Source of the DNA: Bacteroidales bacterium
GTDB taxonomy: Bacteria > Bacteroidota > Bacteroidia > Bacteroidales > NBLH01
DNA length: 12,049 nucleotides
Assembly (NCBI GenBank): GCA_021647685.1
Contig: JAKIUH010000090.1
Span: forward strand, 1-12,049
Direction: 5' to 3'
Below, piece by piece: positions 6,991-12,049 of this stretch. The translations under genes were made by a program, and so were the position numbers. The notes beneath the pieces were generated by a model. The model saw only the letters and a list, made by a program, of their open reading frames with translations. It did not search any database and was not told where the DNA came from. Within the stretch, counting starts at the first letter, position 1; every line of letters starts with the position of its first letter.

Positions 6991-7797
6991 ATGAATAATT
7001 TACTGTGGTTTTCAAGATGGTATTCCAATCAAGTGAGCAATGGTATCGGTAAAACCATTAAGGTAAATATTACTTCTGAGAAAAAATCGGCATGGAAAGT
7101 ACAAATTGATTTAAAATATACGGATGCTCGTAAATTAAGTTTTAAAAGTCTGTATTTTGCAAAGTCGGAGTTTAATTGGTACAGTTTAAAAATTAAAAAT
7201 AAGGTTTTTATTGCCGAAGGTGATTTTACAAAACTTGATTTTTTGATAGGAAAATTCAGGGAACTAATAGGAGAAAACAAACATAAAGACAAAATTACTT
7301 ATAAAGAAGATTATTTTTTAAGCAAAGAAATTAAAGATTTCCTTTTTGAAGGAGAGAAGCATACTCGATTTTTTTTACATTATACGCCTCAAAAAGAAAC
7401 TGCTGATAAAATATTGAAAAATGGTTTATTATATACCTATGCTTTTGACAAAACAGCTACTCCAATAAAAAATAATAGTGTTGATTTGAATTATATTCAT
7501 TATGTACGTAAGCAATTTGGAGATTATATTGTAGTTATTGGTTTTTCAAAAAAAATATACGATAAGTATATTGATATGATTAATGAGTTGAATTCTAATG
7601 TTTTAAGAGTTGAAGAAATACTATGCGAAAAGCCCATCCTTAAAAATGAAGACGATGAATTAGTTTATATTTTAAGCAATAAGTTTATTAAAGGTTACTG
7701 CAATTATAAAACCGGCGAAATTGTACCCAACCCCGAATACAATCCGGATTTTGATTCGGATATTTTTGTTGAAAACATTAAAATGTTTATTAACTGA
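6991..7797 (+). CDS. Imm53-like N-terminal domain fused to an uncharacterised C-terminal domain
   Basis: The product has 268 residues, with no signal peptide or membrane segment, so it is cytoplasmic. Residues about 1-92 resemble the Imm53 family of predicted immunity proteins: 'LLWFSRWYSNQ' at the start, 'WKVQIDLKYTD', 'FNWYSLKIKNKVFIAEGDF', and a closing 'LIGKFREL'. Residues about 110-268 are a second domain that I cannot assign. Its 'FFLHYTPQKETADKILKNGL' (127-146), 'YIVVIGFSKKIYDKYI' and 'VEEILCE' recall the opening His-x-Thr strand/helix and later Glu of ADP-ribosyltransferase-like folds, but this is only a resemblance. It ends with 'FIKGY....TGEIVPNPEYNP'. ATG 6991 was chosen over TTG 6982. 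It lies 10 bases after the endonuclease gene, which suggests translational coupling. Its 3' end overlaps the convergent wzc gene by 8 bases. Confidence 0.65.
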   Translation: MNNLLWFSRWYSNQVSNGIGKTIKVNITSEKKSAWKVQIDLKYTDARKLSFKSLYFAKSEFNWYSLKIKNKVFIAEGDFTKLDFLIGKFRELIGENKHKDKITYKEDYFLSKEIKDFLFEGEKHTRFFLHYTPQKETADKILKNGLLYTYAFDKTATPIKNNSVDLNYIHYVRKQFGDYIVVIGFSKKIYDKYIDMINELNSNVLRVEEILCEKPILKNEDDELVYILSNKFIKGYCNYKTGEIVPNPEYNPDFDSDIFVENIKMFIN

Positions 7798-10210
7798 AAA
7801 GTTTTTTTAAACCTGAGTAAAATTTAATTCGAATTTGTTCAAAGAATTTTTTCTTTTTATGCTCGTCAAAATATCCTTGTCCATCGCCGTAGCCATATCC
7901 ATGACTGTAACCATAATTAAAGCCATAACCTTTTTTTAATCCGTAAATAGCCGACTGGTTAACATCATTAAAAACAATTCCCATATTATGAACTCTACCT
8001 GATGTATATATTTCATTCAGTACATTAAGTACATTTTTCGGTGAATAATTTTGTCTAAGTACAAATAGGTTTACATCGGCATATTTTGCAAGCAAAAAGG
8101 TATCTGCAACGTAAGCAACAGGGGGAGTATCAATGACAATATAATCAAATCGGCTTTTTAAGTTTTTTATTAGTTCATCCATTTTGGGCTGTTCAATTAA
8201 TTCAGCCGGATTCGGGGGTACTTCTCCCGAAGGAATAATAAATAAATTATTAATACGTGTTTTAAAAATAATTTCTTCAAGACTGTTATAGTTTGTTAAA
8301 TAAGAACTTAGACCTACATGATGATCTATGCCTAATGACTGATGTACTGTAGGTTTGCGTAAATCCAAACCGATAATCAATGTTTTTTTATTTCCTTTTG
8401 CTAATAAAGTTGCTAAATTTACCGATATAAACGATTTTCCTTCGCCGCTTAGTGTTGAGCTAATTAAAATTATCGCATGCTCTTTATTTTTTACTAAAAA
8501 GTTTAATTGTATTTTAAGTGCTCTAAACGATTCGGCAATTGGTGATTTGGTATAGCGCTCAACAGGTACTTTATTACCCATTATATTTTGGCTTATGGCT
8601 CCAACCAATGGGATTTGTGTGGCTTTTTCAATTTCGCTTTTATCAATTATTTTATTATTAAAAAAATCAATTCCTACAATTATCAGTATAGGAATAAGTA
8701 GAGCAATCAAAATAAATTTGGCTCCCGACTGTTTTGATTGTGCTGATTTAACAACATTTTCATCACGGGCAATATCCAGTATTTTTGCCCCGGGGCTATT
8801 TGATGCCATAGTAATTCCGGCTTCTGTACGTCTTTCCAATAAAAATGAATAAATATTGTCATGAAGCTGGTATCGCCTTTGAATATTTTTTATTTGCCTT
8901 TCTACCGAAGGTATTTTGCGTAATTTAGCATTAATAGTCCTAATTTTTTGATTAATTTCATCAATACTATAGTCGGTTGCGCGAATGCTTGTTACAATAT
9001 GTTTCGCAATATCTTCTTTTATTTTCTTAATTTGAAGATTAAGAATGTCAAAACTTGGAATATCTGATTTAACATCGTATTTTAAAATTTCTGACTGTGA
9101 TTTAAGTTTCTGATATTCCGCAATTTGAGATGTGAGAATAGGATCATCTATATTAAGCAACATCGGCGAAATTACTTCGGGCATTTCTGAACTTTCACTC
9201 ATATTCTTTTCAAGATATTCATAAAAATTCTTTTTTAGTATTAGCACTTTTAACTCTTCCTGAAGTTGTGCCAAATCATCAAAAAGCATTTCACCTTCTT
9301 TATTTATATCCAAAACTTGATGGCTTTGTTTAAACACCTGCAAACTATCTTCTGTGACGGCAATTGAATCAACAACACTTGACAATTGCGTATCGATAAA
9401 TTTAATTGTGTTGATTACAATACGATTTTTTTCATCCAAACGATTACGTAAATAGATTTCTACTATTTTATTCAGGTAGTTATTAATTCTTCGTGGTACG
9501 GTACCATCTATCCAAAGCCATAAAATTGAACTGTTTTGACTACGTACATCAACATTTAAGCGGTTTGAAAAAGAATTTACCAAAGAATGAAAGTTATTTT
9601 TATAAAAATAATATTTCTGTCCGATAAGTGATTTATAATCAATGTTTTTATTCTTGTTTTTTACAATTCTGAAATTTAATAAATCGGATGTAAAATGTGC
9701 TCCAAAACGCAACTCTTTACTTATTCCAAGTTGCTCAATATCAATTTTAAACTTATTGCTATCAATAAATGTTATAAAGCATTTTATCCAAGGTGTAAAT
9801 GTTTTCCCTGAATCCGGTACAACAATAAAAGGTGTGTTTTGATATAAATCAACATCGCTTCTAAATTTTTCATATTTAAAATAGGAAATCTCAAAATCAA
9901 GTTCTTTCAAAGCCTGCTCACTTAATGTGTATGATTTGAGTACACCAATTTCGTTTTCAATATTTTTTCGATTATCAAAAAGCTGTAAGCCGCCAACAAC
10001 ACGTTGGGTACTTTGAAGTTCATCTTTTAGCATTATTGTTGCATGTGTAGAATAGGTATTTACTTTATATCTTCCTGAAATGTATTTATAGCCAAAAACT
10101 ATAATAAATGATAAAACAAAAAGATACCAATAAGCAATGGCTTTGAGTAAGTATTTTTTAATATCAAAGTTTGAATTATCTTGCTTAATTGATAAAGGCT
10201 CTTGTTCCAT
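7790..10210 (-). CDS. wzc: Polysaccharide co-polymerase / tyrosine autokinase, Wzc-type
   Basis: The product has 806 residues and is an inner-membrane protein that controls polymerisation and export of capsule or exopolysaccharide. The Wzz domain includes membrane helix 1 (about 23-43) and a large periplasmic part with coiled-coil helices (about 240-440). It is followed by a GNVR-like segment, 'ERQIKNIQRRYQLHDNIYSF' and 'ILDIARD' (about 437-481). Membrane helix 2 is at about 498-515. The cytoplasmic BY-kinase domain has Walker A 'STLSGEGKS' (585-593), Walker A' 'LIIGLDLRKP' (611-620) and Walker B 'YIVIDTPP' (690-697). The C-terminal tail has at least seven tyrosines between 756 and 780 in a Gly-Tyr-rich stretch, the autophosphorylation cluster. 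All kinase motifs are intact. It starts 3 bases after wza stops, so the two are co-transcribed. Confidence 0.93.
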   Translation of the reverse strand: MEQEPLSIKQDNSNFDIKKYLLKAIAYWYLFVLSFIIVFGYKYISGRYKVNTYSTHATIMLKDELQSTQRVVGGLQLFDNRKNIENEIGVLKSYTLSEQALKELDFEISYFKYEKFRSDVDLYQNTPFIVVPDSGKTFTPWIKCFITFIDSNKFKIDIEQLGISKELRFGAHFTSDLLNFRIVKNKNKNIDYKSLIGQKYYFYKNNFHSLVNSFSNRLNVDVRSQNSSILWLWIDGTVPRRINNYLNKIVEIYLRNRLDEKNRIVINTIKFIDTQLSSVVDSIAVTEDSLQVFKQSHQVLDINKEGEMLFDDLAQLQEELKVLILKKNFYEYLEKNMSESSEMPEVISPMLLNIDDPILTSQIAEYQKLKSQSEILKYDVKSDIPSFDILNLQIKKIKEDIAKHIVTSIRATDYSIDEINQKIRTINAKLRKIPSVERQIKNIQRRYQLHDNIYSFLLERRTEAGITMASNSPGAKILDIARDENVVKSAQSKQSGAKFILIALLIPILIIVGIDFFNNKIIDKSEIEKATQIPLVGAISQNIMGNKVPVERYTKSPIAESFRALKIQLNFLVKNKEHAIILISSTLSGEGKSFISVNLATLLAKGNKKTLIIGLDLRKPTVHQSLGIDHHVGLSSYLTNYNSLEEIIFKTRINNLFIIPSGEVPPNPAELIEQPKMDELIKNLKSRFDYIVIDTPPVAYVADTFLLAKYADVNLFVLRQNYSPKNVLNVLNEIYTSGRVHNMGIVFNDVNQSAIYGLKKGYGFNYGYSHGYGYGDGQGYFDEHKKKKFFEQIRIKFYSGLKKLFS

Positions 10211-10213
10211 AAA

Positions 10214-10987
10214 TTATTTAAGATTTAAAATTAACAATACCATAGTAATGGTTGAGGTTAATGTTGATAGAATTAAGGTATAATCACTGATATTTAAACG
10301 GAATGTTTTGTTTGGAACAGGCTCAACAATAACCATATCATAAGGCAATAAATAAAACTTATCAGAGTTTAACAGTTTTCTTTTTGTTAAATCAACTCTG
10401 AAAGTTTTTGTGCCGTTTTCTGTTTTACGCACAATTAATACATTTCTTTTATCTCCATAGTCATTAATTCCTCCTGCCAATGCTATGGCATCCAGTATGT
10501 TAATGTTGTCCTGCATTACCGTTATCCGCCCTTGTTTATTTACTTCACCTAAAAAATCCAAGTAAAAACTTACCAGTTTTAAGTTTGCTATCGCATTGTT
10601 TAAATGTTGGTCGGTTTTTTCTTGTAAAAGTTTGTTTGCATCTTTAACGGTAAGTCCTTCTACTTTTAAGTCTCCTAATACAGGTACCTGAATATAGCCC
10701 GAGTCGCTAACAGTAAAACCATCTAAATAAAAATTTGAATTTTGTATATTGCCGGTTCCCGTACTCGTTCTTCCAATATTAAAATATTCATTAATCTCTT
10801 TATTTGTAGAAGTGATTTTAACATACAAAATATCTTGTTTTTGTATTTTGTAGTCAGTTGGGATATTTTCATATTCATAAATTTGTTCAAATACCTCATT
10901 TTTATCTTGAATATATTTAATGCTTTTTGATATACAAGAAGGCAATAAAAGAACGGTCAGTAGTAAAAGCAAAATATTTTTCATCAA
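10214..10987 (-). CDS. wza: Polysaccharide export outer-membrane lipoprotein, Wza-type
   Basis: The product has 257 residues. The N-terminus is a lipoprotein signal with lipobox LLPSC (Cys at about 18). A polysaccharide-export (PES) domain follows ('YKIQKQDILYVKITSTNKEI', then 'VSDSGYIQVPVLGDLKVEGLT', to about 130). A SLBB domain runs from about 143 ('DFLGEVNKQGRITVMQDNIN') to 'GDKRNVLIVRK'. The C-terminal hydrophobic segment (about 232-257, 'LILSTLTSTITMVLLILNL') would be the helix that spans the outer membrane in the Wza oligomer. The protein forms the exit channel that works with Wzc. Two adjacent ATG codons (10987, 10984) are possible starts. It is the first gene of a wza-wzc pair. No glycosyltransferase, flippase or polymerase gene is seen in the window. 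Confidence 0.92.
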   Translation of the reverse strand: MMKNILLLLLTVLLLPSCISKSIKYIQDKNEVFEQIYEYENIPTDYKIQKQDILYVKITSTNKEINEYFNIGRTSTGTGNIQNSNFYLDGFTVSDSGYIQVPVLGDLKVEGLTVKDANKLLQEKTDQHLNNAIANLKLVSFYLDFLGEVNKQGRITVMQDNINILDAIALAGGINDYGDKRNVLIVRKTENGTKTFRVDLTKRKLLNSDKFYLLPYDMVIVEPVPNKTFRLNISDYTLILSTLTSTITMVLLILNLK

Positions 10988-11058
10988 AAAAAATTTATTA
11001 GCTAAATATATGTATTATCTCAAAAATTAAAATAAACGATATTTAAAGATTATTGAAA

Positions 11059-11066
11059 CAAAAATA
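11059..11066 (-). promoter_or_regulatory. Possible -7 promoter box upstream of wza
   Basis: On the minus strand this reads TATTTTTG, a perfect match to TAnnTTTG, 72 bases before the wza start. No TTG at the proper -33 spacing is visible, and the region is rich in A and T, so chance is a real possibility. Confidence 0.25.
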
Positions 11067-11079
11067 GTATAATTTCAGG

Positions 11080-11134
11080 AAATTTGATAAAAACAGTTAA
11101 TTATACCCGAAAATAGTGAAAATTCATCAAATTT
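11080..11134. repeat. 9-bp inverted repeat between divergent wza and yqgE-like genes
   Basis: AAATTTGAT (11080-11088) and ATCAAATTT (11126-11134) are perfect reverse complements 37 bases apart. They lie between the possible wza -7 box and the start of the YqgE-family gene. They could be paired operator half-sites for the divergent promoters, but the AT-rich composition makes chance plausible. I saw nothing else in 10988-11202 beyond a weak plus-strand -7-like box (TACACTTG, 11175-11182). Confidence 0.2.
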
Positions 11135-11202
11135 TTTAAAAAAATGTTTGTTCACGATTTTTTTTTTAGTATTTTACACTTGCAAATTAAAATAATCGAT
11201 TC

Positions 11203-11790
11203 GTGAAAACTGAACCTGACTTTTTTAAAATAGAACATGAAAATCTGATGCCGGAAAAAGGAATCTTGCTTATTTCTGAGCCTTTTTCTAATGATGCTTA
11301 TTTTAAAAGATCGGTTGTGCTTTTAACTTTAAATGATGATGAAGGTTCCGTAGGCTTTATTCTTAATAAGCAAGTTGATATTTCTTTATCTGATTTGTTT
11401 GAGGAAGATTTTGATTTTAAGGGTAAAGTGTCTATTGGAGGTCCGGTTTCCATTGATAGAATTGATTTTTTGCACACCCTAGGTGAACTTATCCCGAACA
11501 GCCGTCATGTAATTGATAATATTTATTGGGGTGGCGATTTTAATACTGTTTTGAAAATGTTGCGTAGCAAATCAATTTCCGAAGAGCAAATCCGGTTTTT
11601 TATCGGTTATTCAGGTTGGAGTAAAGGGCAGCTTGATAAAGAAATTGAAAATGACTTTTGGTTAGTTACTCATCCCGATACGCAGAGTATTATGCCTATA
11701 GATAAAAATTACTGGAAAACTACTTTGAAACGTTTAGGCAGAAAATATGAAGTTTGGTTAAACATTCCCGAAGATCCCGTTTTAAATTAA
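11203..11790 (+). CDS. YqgE/AlgH family protein (UPF0301)
   Basis: The product has 195 residues and is soluble, without a signal peptide. Family hallmarks run the full length: 'PEKGILLISEPF..DAYFKRSVVLL' (about 17-42), 'GSVGFILNKQ' (about 48-57), 'GGPVSIDRIDFLHTLG', 'YWGGDFNTVLKML', and 'RFFIGYSGWSKGQLDKEIEN..W' (about 131-153). The biochemical role of this family is not established; AlgH in Pseudomonas was linked to alginate regulation. The start is GTG 11203. The next in-frame ATG (residue 16) would remove the 'DFFKIEHENL' segment that family members in this phylum usually carry, so I kept GTG. The gene is monocistronic, ending at a strong terminator. Confidence 0.9.
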   Translation: MKTEPDFFKIEHENLMPEKGILLISEPFSNDAYFKRSVVLLTLNDDEGSVGFILNKQVDISLSDLFEEDFDFKGKVSIGGPVSIDRIDFLHTLGELIPNSRHVIDNIYWGGDFNTVLKMLRSKSISEEQIRFFIGYSGWSKGQLDKEIENDFWLVTHPDTQSIMPIDKNYWKTTLKRLGRKYEVWLNIPEDPVLN

Positions 11791-11809
11791 TTGGTTGATA
11801 AATAAACAT

Positions 11810-11864
11810 ACAAAACTGTCCGATTATGTATTTTACTGTACGAAATCGGACAGTTTTGTTTTTT
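11810..11864 (+). terminator. Rho-independent terminator after the YqgE-family gene
   Basis: Arms 11810-11825 and 11844-11859 form a perfect 16-bp stem containing CTGTCCGATT, with an 18-base loop. A run of T (11859-11864) follows at once. It begins 20 bases after the stop codon. It is the clearest intrinsic terminator in the window. The stretch 11865-11968 between it and the response regulator holds no further feature that I can support. Confidence 0.85.
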
Positions 11865-11968
11865 CTTGCCTTTTTAAAGCACTGTTTATTAGCGTGTTGT
11901 GAAGTTGTCTTTCTTTGGCATGATTTTTCTAATAAGGGTAGTAGCTTAAATAATGTATAATTTAAAAA

Positions 11969-12049
11969 ATGGGAAAAAAGAACGGTAAAATCTTGGTGGT
12001 TGATGATAATGTAGATGTACTTTTTGCATTAAAACTATTACTTAAAAAA
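11969..12049 (+). CDS. Response regulator, N-terminal fragment (cut by the window end)
   Basis: Only 27 codons are present. They read from ATG through 'KILVVDDNVDVLFALKLLL', the first strand and helix of a receiver domain with the paired acidic residues (DD) that bind Mg2+ next to the phospho-acceptor Asp. In this phylum the form 'GKILVVDDN.D.LFAL.LLL' is usual for NtrC-like sigma-54-dependent regulators, so an AAA+ and Fis-type DNA-binding domain may follow beyond the window. That is an inference. The gene starts 104 bases after the preceding terminator and has no visible Shine-Dalgarno sequence. Confidence 0.75.
   Translation, partial: MGKKNGKILVVDDNVDVLFALKLLLKK

Noticed and set aside
11916..11931. 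Sigma-54 promoter (TGGCAT near -24) before the response regulator gene
   Set aside because: The -12 half reads TTCTA instead of TTGCA, so the essential GC is missing.

Overview
The window looks like chromosomal DNA of a Bacteroidota member. The DNA is strongly AT-rich, ribosome binding sites are weak or absent, and one promoter matches the Bacteroidota sigma consensus (TTG, 20 bases, TAnnTTTG). The gene families also fit: ECF sigma / FecR with a DUF4974-like tail, carboxypeptidase-regulatory-like domains, a C-terminal type IX secretion (T9SS) sorting domain, and a Wzc-type tyrosine kinase. The order cannot be fixed from sequence alone. An environmental Bacteroidales/Marinilabiliales-type organism would fit.

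Layout from left to right. (1) 221-1060 (+) encodes an exported SMP-30-like beta-propeller. It is followed by a tandem 18-base repeat. (2) Three minus-strand genes read from about 4.2 kb down to 1.2 kb: an ECF sigma factor, a FecR-type anti-sigma factor, and an exported protein with an STN signalling domain, a carboxypeptidase-regulatory-like domain and a large uncharacterised C-terminal region. Upstream of the sigma gene are a good promoter and a 90-base inverted-repeat element. Beyond that, also on minus, lies a shorter paralogue of the STN protein that lacks the STN domain (4491-5765). (3) Divergent from it, on plus, a two-gene unit encodes a secreted endonuclease I with a T9SS sorting domain (5922-6980). 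Ten bases later comes a cytoplasmic protein with an Imm53-like N-terminus and an unassigned C-terminal domain (6991-7797). (4) This unit runs tail-to-tail, with 8 bases of overlap, into a minus-strand wza-wzc pair for polysaccharide export (7790-10987). (5) Divergent from wza is a YqgE/AlgH-family gene (11203-11790), closed by a strong terminator. The window then ends inside the receiver domain of a response regulator.

How the genes may work together. The sigma/FecR/STN trio has the parts of a cell-surface signalling system, but the expected TonB-dependent transporter is replaced by a smaller, non-barrel STN protein with a paralogue next door. The endonuclease and Imm53-like genes could be a secreted nuclease with a partner that is protective or otherwise related to it. 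That link is an inference from spacing and domain identity. Wza and Wzc would form the envelope export machine for a surface polysaccharide, but no glycosyltransferases are present here. No RNA genes, CRISPR arrays or intact mobile elements were seen. No gene-free stretch exceeds 300 bases.
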